A stretch of DNA of 43,091 nucleotides, taken from assembly GCA_964538565.1 (NCBI GenBank), contig CAZIGW010000303.1:1-43091 (forward strand), in the 5' to 3' direction. Positions within the stretch are counted from its first letter, which is position 1. Each line of letters begins with the position of its first letter. The notes beneath the pieces were generated by a model. The model did no database searches and was not told the origin of the DNA. It saw only the letters and a program-made list of their open reading frames with translations. Positions 34,004 to 42,915 of this stretch are shown in pieces. The translations under genes were made by a program, and so were the position numbers. This DNA comes from CAYVBN01 sp964538565. Lineage in GTDB: Bacteria; Pseudomonadota; Alphaproteobacteria; Rhizobiales; Xanthobacteraceae.

Positions 34004-35994
34004 TTGGTGAATACATGCGCGCAACGTCATTCGACACGAGGGCATCGACCATGGAGGCGATCCGCGCTCCCGCGCTCGAAGAACGCATTCGCTCCGCCAC
34101 CGACGCGCTCTTGGCGACCCAGCGTCCGGACGGCCACTGGATATTCGAACTCGAAGCGGACGCGACCATTCCCGCCGAATACGTGCTGCTGCGCCATTTT
34201 CGGGCTGAGCCGGTCGACGCCGCGCTCGAGGCCAAGATCGGCCGCTACCTTCGCCGCATCCAGGGCGGACACGGCGGATGGCCGCTGTTCCACGGCGGTG
34301 CCTTCGACATGAGCGCGAGCGTGAAGGCCTACTTTGCGCTCAAGATGATCGGCGATCCGGTCGATGCCGATCACATGCGCCGTGCGCGCGAGGCAATCCG
34401 GTCGCGCGGGGGCGCCGCCCATTCGAACGTGTTCACGCGCATCCTGCTCGCGCTCTACGGCGTGCTTCCCTGGCGCAGCGTGCCGGTGATGCCGGTCGAG
34501 ATCATGCTGCTGCCGGAGTGGTTTCCGTTCCACCTCTCGAAGATCTCCTACTGGGGGCGCACGGTCCTGGTGCCGCTGCTCGTCCTGCAGGCGCTCAAGC
34601 CGAAGGCGCGCAACCCGCGCGGCGTCACGATCGACGAGCTCTTCCTTGAGGATCCTTCGACGGTCGGTCCGGCCCCCAAGGCGCCGCACCAGAAATGGTC
34701 GTGGTTCCTGTTCTTCCATGTCGTCGACATCCTCCTGCGCTGGCTCGAGCGGTTCTTTCCCAAGCGGTCGCGGCAGCGCGCCATCGATCGTGCGGTTGCA
34801 TTCGTCACCGAACGTCTCAACGGCGAGGACGGCCTCGGAGCCATTTTTCCGGCGATGGCCAACAGCGTGCTGATGTTCGACGTGCTCGGCTATCCGAACG
34901 ACCATCCGCACGTGAAGCTCGCGCGCACCTCGATCGAGAAACTGCTGGTGATCAAGGAAGACGAAGCCTATTGCCAGCCGTGCGTGTCGCCGGTGTGGGA
35001 CACCTCGCTCGCCTGTCATGCACTGCTCGAGGTCGGCGACGAACGCGCGCTCGAGCAGGCGGGGCGCGGGCTCGACTGGCTCGTGTCGAAACAGGTGCTT
35101 GACGTCGCGGGCGACTGGTCGGTGCGGCGCCCCGATCTGCGCCCGGGCGGCTGGGCCTTCCAGTATGCCAATCCGCACTATCCGGACCTCGACGACACCG
35201 CGGTCGTGGTGATGGCGCTCGATCGCGCCCGCGCGCGCGACGGCCGGCGCGACTTCGACGCGGCCATCGCCCGCGGCCGTGAATGGATCGCCGGCATGCA
35301 GAGCAGCAACGGCGCGTGGGCGGCCTTCGACGTCGACAACACCTACGACTATCTCAACAACATCCCGTTTGCCGATCACGGCGCGCTGCTCGACCCGCCG
35401 ACCGAGGACGTCAGTGCGCGCTGCCTGTCTATGCTGGCGCAGCTCGGTGGGACAGCGACGCAGGAGCCGATCCTCGCGCGTGCCATCGACTATCTGCGCG
35501 GCGCGCAGATGCCGGACGGCTCCTGGTACGGCCGTTGGGGGGTGAACTACATCTACGGCACCTGGTCGGTGCTGTGCGCGCTCAACGCGGCGGGAGTCGA
35601 CCCGGGCGCCCCGGAGATCCGCAAGGCGGTCGACTGGCTGGTCTCGATCCAGAACCCCGACGGCGGCTGGGGCGAGGGCGGGGAGAGCTACCGGCTCGAC
35701 TACGCCGGCTACCAGGCGGCGCCGAGCACGGCATCCCAGACGGCGTGGGCCGTTCTCGGCCTGATGGCGGCCGGTGACCTCGACCATCCGGCGGTGGAGA
35801 AGGGCATCGCCTTTCTCGTCCGCACGCAGCGGCCCAACGGGCTGTGGGACGAGGAGGAATTCACCGGCACCGGATTCCCGCGGGTGTTCTACCTGCGCTA
35901 CCACGGGTACCGGAAGTTCTTCCCGCTCTGGGCGCTCGCGCGCTACCGCAACCTCAAGACCGCCAACGCGCGCAGGGTGCGCTTCGGCATGTAG
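34000..35994 (+). CDS. shc: Squalene-hopene cyclase
   Basis: A 664-residue membrane-associated cyclase that turns squalene into hopene and hopanol. The catalytic DxDD is D396-L-D398-D399 followed by TA. Several QW repeats are visible (for example QRPDGHW near 41, QSSNGAW and QNPDGGWGEG in the second half), and length fits bacterial enzymes. The ATG at 34000 overlaps the hpnE stop; the next in-frame ATG (34015) is possible. It ends the rightward hopanoid operon, with a hairpin (35994-36022) immediately after the stop. Confidence 0.97.
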   Translation: MIGEYMRATSFDTRASTMEAIRAPALEERIRSATDALLATQRPDGHWIFELEADATIPAEYVLLRHFRAEPVDAALEAKIGRYLRRIQGGHGGWPLFHGGAFDMSASVKAYFALKMIGDPVDADHMRRAREAIRSRGGAAHSNVFTRILLALYGVLPWRSVPVMPVEIMLLPEWFPFHLSKISYWGRTVLVPLLVLQALKPKARNPRGVTIDELFLEDPSTVGPAPKAPHQKWSWFLFFHVVDILLRWLERFFPKRSRQRAIDRAVAFVTERLNGEDGLGAIFPAMANSVLMFDVLGYPNDHPHVKLARTSIEKLLVIKEDEAYCQPCVSPVWDTSLACHALLEVGDERALEQAGRGLDWLVSKQVLDVAGDWSVRRPDLRPGGWAFQYANPHYPDLDDTAVVVMALDRARARDGRRDFDAAIARGREWIAGMQSSNGAWAAFDVDNTYDYLNNIPFADHGALLDPPTEDVSARCLSMLAQLGGTATQEPILARAIDYLRGAQMPDGSWYGRWGVNYIYGTWSVLCALNAAGVDPGAPEIRKAVDWLVSIQNPDGGWGEGGESYRLDYAGYQAAPSTASQTAWAVLGLMAAGDLDHPAVEKGIAFLVRTQRPNGLWDEEEFTGTGFPRVFYLRYHGYRKFFPLWALARYRNLKTANARRVRFGM

Positions 35995-36022
35995 CGGCCG
36001 AACGGCCGGCCTATTCGGCCGC
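35994..36022. terminator. Hairpin between convergent shc and hpnH, possible bidirectional terminator
   Basis: A 9-bp perfect inverted repeat (35994-36002 with 36014-36022) with an 11-base GC-rich loop spans the 16-base gap between the convergent genes and enters the end of hpnH. There is no T-run on either side, so termination would depend on stem stability or Rho. Confidence 0.4.
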
Positions 36023-37150
36023 GCTGAGCTCGGCGCGCGTCTCGTTGGCACGGATCTCCGAGAGCTTCATCTCGACCTGCTGCGAAAAGACGTACTGGGC
36101 CGGCCGCTGGCGATCGAGCGGGATCTCCGGCGCCATCGGGCCCTCGGTCCTCACGCCGCGCACGGCGGTTGCCAGCGCCTGCAGCGGATGTGCGAAGGTG
36201 GCGGCGACGGCGGTCGGCTCGTAGCCGCAATGCGCCATGCAGTTCGCGCACTTCTCGTAGCGGCCGGTGCCGTAGGCGTCCCAGTCGGTCGTCTCCATGA
36301 GCTCCTTGAACGTCTTCGCGTAGCCCTCGCCGAGCAGATAGCAGGGTCTCTGCCAGCCGAAGATGTTGCGCGTCGGCATGCCCCACGGGGTGCAATGGAA
36401 GCTCTGGTTGCCGGCGAGGAAATCGAGGAACAGGCCGGAATGCATGAGCTGCCAGTTCTTGCCCTTTCCGAGGGCGAAGACGCGGCGAAACAGCTCCTTG
36501 GTCTTGCGGCGGCTGAGAAAATGCTCCTGGTCGGGAGCGCGCTCGTAGGCGTAGCCGGGCGAAATGGAGACGCCGACGCCGAGTTCACGCGTGAAATCGA
36601 GGAACGCCGCGATGTCCTCGGCCGAGTGGCCGTCGAAGATCGTGGCGTTGACGTTGACCGAGAAGCCGCGCGCCTTCGCCGCCCTGATGGCGGAGACGGC
36701 GCGGTCGAATACGCCCTTCTGTGACACCGACTTGTCGTGATGTTCGCGCAGCCCGTCGAGATGCACCGAAAAGAACAAATAGGGCGAGGGCTCGAACAGA
36801 TGCAGCTTCTTCTCCAGCAGCAGCGCGTTCGTGCACAAGGAGACGAACTTCTTGCGCGCGACGATGCCCTTCACGATTTCGGCGATCTCCTTGTGGATCA
36901 GCGGCTCGCCGCCCGGGATCGCGACCATTGGCGCGCCGCACTCGTCGACCGCGTCGAGGCACTCCTTGACCGACAGGCGCCGGTTGAGGATCGGATCGGG
37001 ATAGTCGATCTTGCCGCAGCCGGCGCATGCGAGGTTGCAGCGGAACAACGGCTCCAGCATGAGAACCAGAGGATAGCGCTTGCGCCCCATCAGCTTCTGC
37101 TTGAGCAGATAGGCGCCAATTCGCATTTCCTTGAAAAACGGAATTGCCAT
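36011..37150 (-). CDS. hpnH: Adenosylhopane synthase, radical SAM protein HpnH
   Basis: A 379-residue radical SAM enzyme with C38-x3-C42-x2-C45 for the 4Fe-4S cluster, and IPGGEPLIH (about 78-86) as the SAM-binding GGE motif. A C-terminal CANCMAHC set (301-308) may bind a further cluster or metal. HpnH adds an adenosyl group to hopene, the first step of extended bacteriohopanepolyols. The gene lies 22 bases after ispH on the same strand, so both form a small operon convergent with the shc operon. HpnG, which acts next, is not in the window. Confidence 0.95.
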   Translation of the reverse strand: MAIPFFKEMRIGAYLLKQKLMGRKRYPLVLMLEPLFRCNLACAGCGKIDYPDPILNRRLSVKECLDAVDECGAPMVAIPGGEPLIHKEIAEIVKGIVARKKFVSLCTNALLLEKKLHLFEPSPYLFFSVHLDGLREHHDKSVSQKGVFDRAVSAIRAAKARGFSVNVNATIFDGHSAEDIAAFLDFTRELGVGVSISPGYAYERAPDQEHFLSRRKTKELFRRVFALGKGKNWQLMHSGLFLDFLAGNQSFHCTPWGMPTRNIFGWQRPCYLLGEGYAKTFKELMETTDWDAYGTGRYEKCANCMAHCGYEPTAVAATFAHPLQALATAVRGVRTEGPMAPEIPLDRQRPAQYVFSQQVEMKLSEIRANETRAELSAAE

Positions 37151-37172
37151 TCCTGCGACTTTCCTGTGGAGA

Positions 37173-38111
37173 CTACGAAACGGCGGTGTTGTCGATCAAT
37201 TCTGGCGGTAGGCGGAATTCGATCTTCTCTTCGAGGCCGGGCAAGACGGACAGTTCGACCGGTCCGAGGCGGCGCAGCGCGGCAATGACCTCCTCGACGA
37301 GCACTTCCGGCGCGGATGCGCCTGCGGTGATGCCGACGGTTTCCACGCCCCGAACCCACTCCGGATCTAGTTCGCTTCCGTCGGCGATCAAGTAGCTCGG
37401 CACTCCGGCTTCGCTGCCGATCTCCCGCAGGCGATTGGAATTGGAACTGTTGCTGGCACCAACAACCAGAATGACGTCCACAAGTCTACTCAAATCCCTT
37501 ACCGCCGATTGGCGATTCTGCGTCGCATAGCAGATATCGCGCGTCTCCGGACCGACGATGTCCGCAAACCGGCGCTGCAGGGCAGCGATGATTCCCTGCG
37601 TGTCGTCGACGCTCAGCGTCGTCTGGGTGACGTAGGCGACCGGATGATCGGCCGGAATGTCGAGCGCCTCGACGTCGGCCTCGTTTTGGACGAGAACGAC
37701 CGGTCCCGAAATCTGCCCCAGTGTCCCCTCGACCTCCGGGTGCCCGGCGTGTCCGATGAGAATGAGCGTCCGTCCCTGCGCCACGTAGCGGTTGCCCTGG
37801 CGATGCACCTTGGTGACGAGCGGACACGTCGCGTTCAACGCCGGCAGATTGCGGGCGGCCGCTTCCTCTTCGACGCTCTTGGGCACGCCGTGGGCGCTGA
37901 AGATGGTGATGGCGCCCGCCGGGATCTCCGACAGATTTTCCACGAAGCGAGCCCCTTTCGCCCTCAGGCTCTGGACCACGTGCTTATTGTGCACGATTTC
38001 GTGCCTGACATAAACCGGCGGTCCGTACTTTCGCAACGCGCGTTCGACGATCTCGATGGCGCGCACGACGCCGGCGCAAAATCCACGAGGCTGTGCCAAA
38101 ATCACTTTCAT
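37173..38111 (-). CDS. ispH: 4-hydroxy-3-methylbut-2-enyl diphosphate reductase IspH
   Basis: A 312-residue iron-sulfur enzyme making IPP and DMAPP at the end of the non-mevalonate pathway. Cluster ligands C12 (PRGFCAG), C96 (NATCPLV) and C194 (DICYATQNRQ) and the catalytic E126 (GHPEVEGT) are all visible. The ATG at 38111 gives the canonical MKVILAQPRGFCAG start; the longer frame to 38189 has no family support. Placement upstream of hpnH links isoprenoid supply to hopanoid synthesis. It may be one of two ispH copies in the genome; the window cannot show this. Confidence 0.95.
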   Translation of the reverse strand: MKVILAQPRGFCAGVVRAIEIVERALRKYGPPVYVRHEIVHNKHVVQSLRAKGARFVENLSEIPAGAITIFSAHGVPKSVEEEAAARNLPALNATCPLVTKVHRQGNRYVAQGRTLILIGHAGHPEVEGTLGQISGPVVLVQNEADVEALDIPADHPVAYVTQTTLSVDDTQGIIAALQRRFADIVGPETRDICYATQNRQSAVRDLSRLVDVILVVGASNSSNSNRLREIGSEAGVPSYLIADGSELDPEWVRGVETVGITAGASAPEVLVEEVIAALRRLGPVELSVLPGLEEKIEFRLPPELIDNTAVS

Positions 38112-38627
38112 GTGTATTCGCTCGATTACGGGAGAGCCGCGCAAGCCGAGCTTGCGAAGATGACTCGGCCCCCGGGCTGGTTCAAGCAATCATGGTTTTG
38201 CGGCGTCTGAACGACGTCGGTCTCGACGCGCATTCCCTGGCGTCCGCAAGCCTGCCTGCGAATTTCCCGCGCGGGCTGAAGCGGCACCCGTGCGGTCGTT
38301 TGCTCTGGCGGTTCGCTGAACCCATCTGATCGGAGCGCCCGGCGCGGGTTCCGCGGGTCCCGACGGGATGCGGGGCGGGGCGAGGACTGTCATCATCGGA
38401 CCATCTTTCTGGTTAGCAGTCCCGCCGGGGCGGGAAACGGACGCGCTGCCAACGACGTTTCGCACGCGAGGGCCCGAGAAGAGGGACGAAATCGACCGGC
38501 GCTCCTTGCGGATGATCCTGATGAATAGGACATCGGATGCGACTTCAATGCATTAAACACACAACGCATTGACTCGCCGTTGGTTCGATCTCTACCAACG
38601 CCCTCGTCCCTGACCGAAAGCAAGCCC
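38112..38627. other. Divergent intergenic region between ispH and hpnN
   Basis: About 515 bases with no recognisable gene. The last 110 bases before hpnN are more AT-rich (around 38530-38570), which fits a promoter. GGAAA followed 18 bases later by CGTT (38433-38459, plus strand) is a weak EcfG-like match, off in one -35 base and in spacing. Nothing else is recognisable. Confidence 0.45.
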
Positions 38628-41219
38628 ATGATCAATGCGAGCATCAAGAAACTCGTTCACATTTCCATGCAGTATGCATGGCAAGTGATTGTAATTGCAT
38701 TGATTTTGTCTGCGGTCTGCGGCGTCTACACGGTTCGCAACTTTGCCATCAGCACCGACATCAACAAGCTCATTTCCGACCGGCTGCCCTGGCGGCAGCG
38801 CGAGATCGCCTATGACGCGGCGTTTCCGCAGCGTTTCCAGACGATTCTTGCGGTGGTGGACGCCCCGACATCCGAATTCGCCAGCCAGGCGAGCGCCGCC
38901 CTCGTGCAGGCTCTCTCGGGCCGTTCGGATCTGTTTCGCAACGTGCGTGAAACCACCGGGGGTGCCTTTTTCAGCCGGAACGCGCTGCTCTTTCTGCCGA
39001 CCGAGGAAGTCGCCCGCTATACGCGCGAGCTCACCGACGCGGAGCCGCTGATCCAGGTGCTGGCCAGCGACCCGAGCCTGCGAGGGATGACGCAGGCGTT
39101 GTCCTTCGTCCTGACCGGGATGCAAACGGGCCAGTTTTCGCTCGACGACGCCGTGCGCCCGTTCGACCGGTTCAGTGGTACCTTGGAGGACGTGCTGGCG
39201 GGCCGGCCCGCCACGTTTTCCTGGCGGGAGATGGTGAGTGGGCGCCCGGCCGAGCCGAGCGATCTGCGCCGCTTCGTCGAGATTTTCCCGGTACTGAATT
39301 ACTCGGCGCTCGAGCCCGGCAAGGCCGCGACCGACGCGATCCGCAAGGCGGCCGCCGATCTTCAGCTCGGCACCAGGTATTTCGCCCGCGTGCGCCTGAC
39401 CGGTCCGGTGCCGATCGCCGACGAGGAGTTCGCCACGGTCCAGCACGGGGCGGTGCTCAACGGCATAGCGACCGTGCTGATCGTGCTGGGCATCCTGTGG
39501 CTCGCGCTGCGTTCGGGACGGATCATCGTCGCGGTCTTCATCACGCTCGCCATGGGGCTTGCGATGACGGCGGCCGCCGGCCTGCTGATGGTCGGAGCGC
39601 TCAATCTGATCTCGATCGCGTTCGCGGTGCTGTTCGTCGGCATCGGCGTCGATTTCGCGATCCAGTTCAGCGTGCGCTACCGTGCCGAGCGCTACGAGAA
39701 CGACGATCTGCGGCTGGCGCTGGAAAACGCCGCCGAGCACGTCGGTGCGCCGCTGACGCTCGCGGCCGCGGCGACGGCCGCCGGATTCCTGTCGTTCCTG
39801 CCGACTGTCTACCGTGGCGTGTCCGAACTCGGCCAGATCGCCGGTGCCGGCATGATCATCGCCTTTGTGATGAGCGTGACGGTCCTGCCGGCGCTGCTGC
39901 GGCTTCTCAATCCGCCCGGCGAGAAGGAGCCGCTCGGTTTTTCTTTCCTGTCGCCGGTCGATCGGTTTACCGAGCGCCACCGCATGGCGATCCTGATCGG
40001 CACGGCCGTGGTGGTGGTGGCCGGGCTGCCGCTGCTCTATTTCCTGCAATTCGACTTCAACCCGATCCACCTGCGCAATCCGAAGGTGGAATCGATCGCG
40101 ACCTATCTCGACCTGCGCACCGACCCGGCCGTCGGCGCCAATTCGATCGACGTCCTGGCGCCCTCGCTCGACGCCGCGCGGACGGAAGGGACGCGCCTTG
40201 CCAAGCTGCCGCAGGTCTCCCGCGTCATGACGCTTGCGAGCTTCGTGCCCCAGGACCAGGACAAGAAGCTTCCGCTCATCCAGGCGGCCGCGAAAGAACT
40301 CGGGCCGGACCTCGAGGCGGCGGCCGACCCGGCTCCGACGGACGCAGAAAACGTCGCCGCGCTCAGGGCGGGGGCCGAGGACCTGTTGAAGGCGGCCGGC
40401 GACAAGACCGGCGCGGGAGCGGAGTCCGCCCGGCGACTGGCGGCGGCGCTGTCGCAGCTTGCCAAGTCCGATGAGGCCACCCGCCGGCGCGCCGAATCCG
40501 TCCTCGTGTCGCCGCTCAAGGTCTCGCTGCAGGGGCTGCAGGCTTCGCTGCAGGCCGAGCCCGTCAGCCTGCAATCGCTGCCGCCGGAAATCACCGGCGA
40601 GTGGATGACACGGGACGGACGCGCGCGTCTCGAGGTGTTCCCGAGCGGGGACCCGAACAACAACGAGACGATCCGGGCGTTCGCGCGCGCCGTGCGGGCT
40701 GTGCAGCCGGACGCGACCGGCGGTCCGATCTCGATCCTCGAATCGGGCGACACGATCGTGAGGGCCTTCGCCGAAGCCGGCATGTGGGCACTGGGTTCGA
40801 TCGCGGTGCTGCTCTGGCTCACGCTAAGGCGGATCACCGACGTGCTGTTGACGATCATTCCGCTGCTGGTCGCCGGCGTGGTGACGCTCGAAGTCTGCGT
40901 GCTGATCGGACTGCCGCTCAACTTCGCCAACATCATCGCGCTGCCGCTGCTGCTCGGCATCGGCGTCGCGTTCAAGATCTACTACATCATGGCGTGGCGA
41001 TCCGGTCAGACCAGCCTGCTGCAGTCGAGCCTGACCCGCGCGGTGCTGTTCAGCGCGCTGACCACGGCGACGGCCTTCGGCAGCCTGTGGCTGTCGGATC
41101 ACCCCGGCACGTCCAGCATGGGAAAGCTGCTGGCGATCTCGCTGATGTGCACGCTCGCGGCCGCGGTCCTGTTCCAGCCGATCCTAATGGGGCCGCCCCG
41201 GGCGGTCGACGACGCTTGA
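38628..41219 (+). CDS. hpnN: RND-family hopanoid transporter HpnN
   Basis: An 863-residue inner-membrane RND/MMPL-type protein that shuttles hopanoids toward the outer membrane. One helix near the N-terminus (about 15-35) precedes a large periplasmic domain, then clusters of helices (about 280-440), a second periplasmic domain with an Ala/Gln-rich coiled segment (about 560-650), and a last five-helix block. SIAFAVLFVGIGVDFAIQFSVRYR and LPLLLGIGVAFKIYYIMAWR are paired helix-4-like repeats. The ATG at 38628 starts MINASIKKLVHIS; a GTG at 38580 is an alternative. Its end overlaps the convergent DUF2147 gene by 36 bases. Confidence 0.95.
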   Translation: MINASIKKLVHISMQYAWQVIVIALILSAVCGVYTVRNFAISTDINKLISDRLPWRQREIAYDAAFPQRFQTILAVVDAPTSEFASQASAALVQALSGRSDLFRNVRETTGGAFFSRNALLFLPTEEVARYTRELTDAEPLIQVLASDPSLRGMTQALSFVLTGMQTGQFSLDDAVRPFDRFSGTLEDVLAGRPATFSWREMVSGRPAEPSDLRRFVEIFPVLNYSALEPGKAATDAIRKAAADLQLGTRYFARVRLTGPVPIADEEFATVQHGAVLNGIATVLIVLGILWLALRSGRIIVAVFITLAMGLAMTAAAGLLMVGALNLISIAFAVLFVGIGVDFAIQFSVRYRAERYENDDLRLALENAAEHVGAPLTLAAAATAAGFLSFLPTVYRGVSELGQIAGAGMIIAFVMSVTVLPALLRLLNPPGEKEPLGFSFLSPVDRFTERHRMAILIGTAVVVVAGLPLLYFLQFDFNPIHLRNPKVESIATYLDLRTDPAVGANSIDVLAPSLDAARTEGTRLAKLPQVSRVMTLASFVPQDQDKKLPLIQAAAKELGPDLEAAADPAPTDAENVAALRAGAEDLLKAAGDKTGAGAESARRLAAALSQLAKSDEATRRRAESVLVSPLKVSLQGLQASLQAEPVSLQSLPPEITGEWMTRDGRARLEVFPSGDPNNNETIRAFARAVRAVQPDATGGPISILESGDTIVRAFAEAGMWALGSIAVLLWLTLRRITDVLLTIIPLLVAGVVTLEVCVLIGLPLNFANIIALPLLLGIGVAFKIYYIMAWRSGQTSLLQSSLTRAVLFSALTTATAFGSLWLSDHPGTSSMGKLLAISLMCTLAAAVLFQPILMGPPRAVDDA

Positions 41220-41774
41220 ACACACGTCGACCGGCGGCTTGGTCGGGGTCTGGGCGGGCCGGCCGGCGCCGCTCGTGCCCCGAGAGGGGGCCGCGCCCCG
41301 TTGCGTACCGTCGAGCGTTCGCCCCGGCGCAGCGGGAGGCTGCGGCGCCTGGGATGTCTGCGGCGGTTGCGTCGTGACCCGGGTCCAGTCTTCCCCGCCG
41401 CACAGGAAGCCGAGCACGCAGCCTTCGATGTGGAGCGTGTTCGGACCGAGCAGGCTGATGGAGGCCGAATAGGTGCGCCCGTCCTCGGCGTTGTAGACCT
41501 CGCCCTCCCACCGGTTCGGCTCGGTGGGGGTCATGTGGAGCAGGATCGGCATGCCGAGGGTCGGACGGTTGCGTTTGGCCGGATCGGGATTCTGAGTATC
41601 GCGGCCGCCGGCTCGCTCCTCCCACGAGATCGCCCCCCACAGGGCTCCACCGCAATTGTCGATGCGCACGTGCGCGTGCCCGTTGGCGACGGCCCAGTCC
41701 CCGATCGGCTCATCGACGGCCGCCGCAGGGGACGCCACCAGCGCAAGTCCGCAAGCAAGGACAAATCGGCGCAT
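41184..41774 (-). CDS. Secreted DUF2147-domain protein
   Basis: A 196-residue exported protein with a signal peptide (1-18, ending SPAAA). The DUF2147 core begins EPIGDWAVANGHAHVRIDNCG and includes GEVYNAEDGRTYSASISLLGPNTLHIEGCVLGFLCGG in parts. The C-terminal 50 residues are Pro/Gln/Thr-rich and look disordered. AAGAGG 9-14 bases upstream supports the ATG at 41774. DUF2147 proteins are found near hopanoid genes in Rhizobiales; their function is unknown. The convergent overlap of 36 bases with hpnN means both transcripts share sequence at their 3-prime ends. Confidence 0.85.
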   Translation of the reverse strand: MRRFVLACGLALVASPAAAVDEPIGDWAVANGHAHVRIDNCGGALWGAISWEERAGGRDTQNPDPAKRNRPTLGMPILLHMTPTEPNRWEGEVYNAEDGRTYSASISLLGPNTLHIEGCVLGFLCGGEDWTRVTTQPPQTSQAPQPPAAPGRTLDGTQRGAAPSRGTSGAGRPAQTPTKPPVDVCSSVVDRPGRPH

Positions 41775-42006
41775 CGGTTTCGCACCTCTTGCGGGACAAT
41801 TCGCCCTGTCCCGGCTTGGTTGCACGGGCTCGGGGCGGGTTCCATCGGGCATGCTGTCAGGGGGTGTCCGATACCACACAAGCACGCAGGCGAACGGATT
41901 TCTATCAGCTAGTGCCGGACTTTATGACTGAATTGCGCCGGAACGCTTCAACCCTCGGTGCTCCCCCCGACCGGGCGCCGTGCCGCTCGGCGCCTCGCCA
42001 CCCGCT

Positions 42007-42915
42007 TCAAGGCGCCTCGACGGGCGCGGCCGGTTCGAGTTCAGGAAGGGTCCGACCAGCGCGCCCGACTGCGCGTTCCGCCGAGGCGATCGTGTTGACG
42101 AGAAGCATGGTGACGGTCATGGGTCCCACCCCGCCCGGCACCGGCGTGATGTAGGAGGCCTTCTGGCGGACGCCCTCGAAATCGACGTCTCCGACCAGCC
42201 GGCCGTTGGGCAGGCGATTGATGCCGACGTCGATCACGACCGCGCCGGTCCGCACCATCTGCGGCAGGATGAGGTTGGGATGACCGGCGGCGACGACGAG
42301 GATATCCGCCAGGATCGTGAACTGGGCGAGATCCCGCGTCTTGGCGTGGCAGATGCAAACGGTCGCCTCGCGCTGCATCAGCATCAGCGCCATCGGCTTG
42401 CCGACGATGTTGCTGGCGCCGACCACCACGACGTTCTTCCCCTCGAGCGCAATCGATTCGTGCTCGAGCAGCTTGACGACCCCGTAGGGCGTGCAGGGCG
42501 GAAACACCGTGTCGCCCACCACCAGCCCGCCCACGTTGTAGAGATGGAAGCCGTCGACGTCCTTGTCGGCCGAGATGGTCCTGAGCACGCGCGCGATGCT
42601 GAAATGCGGCGGGAGCGGCAACTGCACGAGGATGCCGTGGACCTCGGGATTGCGGTTGAGCTGCTCGATTCGGGCGATCACCTCATCCGGATCCACGTCG
42701 GCGGGAAAGTCGTAGCGGAATGACCGGATGCCGATATCGGCACAGGCGCGCATCTTGTTGCGCACGTAGACGGCGGAGGCCGGATCGTTGCCGACCAGGA
42801 TCACGGCCAGTCCCGGCGTGATGCCGGCTTCGCCCAGCAGCGCGCGGACGCGCTCCTTGCAGCCTGCGCGGATCTGTGCGGCGATGGCGACGCCATCGAT
42901 GATTTTCGCGGCCAA
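42007..42915 (-). CDS. folD: Bifunctional methylenetetrahydrofolate dehydrogenase/cyclohydrolase FolD
   Basis: A 302-residue cytosolic enzyme interconverting methylene-, methenyl- and formyl-tetrahydrofolate. Visible motifs are GNDPASAVYVRNK (42-54; catalytic Tyr and Lys), QLPLPPH, and the C-terminal PGGVGPMT. The NADP-binding region is GASNIVGKPMALML. All catalytic positions look intact. It supplies one-carbon units for purine and formate metabolism; beside a methanol-type dehydrogenase at the far end of the window this is notable but not evidence of linkage. Confidence 0.96.
   Translation of the reverse strand: MAAKIIDGVAIAAQIRAGCKERVRALLGEAGITPGLAVILVGNDPASAVYVRNKMRACADIGIRSFRYDFPADVDPDEVIARIEQLNRNPEVHGILVQLPLPPHFSIARVLRTISADKDVDGFHLYNVGGLVVGDTVFPPCTPYGVVKLLEHESIALEGKNVVVVGASNIVGKPMALMLMQREATVCICHAKTRDLAQFTILADILVVAAGHPNLILPQMVRTGAVVIDVGINRLPNGRLVGDVDFEGVRQKASYITPVPGGVGPMTVTMLLVNTIASAERAVGRAGRTLPELEPAAPVEAP

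Noticed and set aside
34027..36051. A 674-residue minus-strand frame opposite squalene-hopene cyclase
   Set aside because: The opposite strand encodes an intact cyclase with DxDD and QW motifs; the frame has no domain.
38433..38459. EcfG-like promoter for hpnN
   Set aside because: The -35 has one mismatch and the spacing is 18 rather than 16-17, so it was not listed as a feature.
38592..40574. A 660-residue minus-strand frame opposite hpnN
   Set aside because: It is a shadow of hpnN, which has clear RND features; it is dominated by Arg, Gln, His and Asp.
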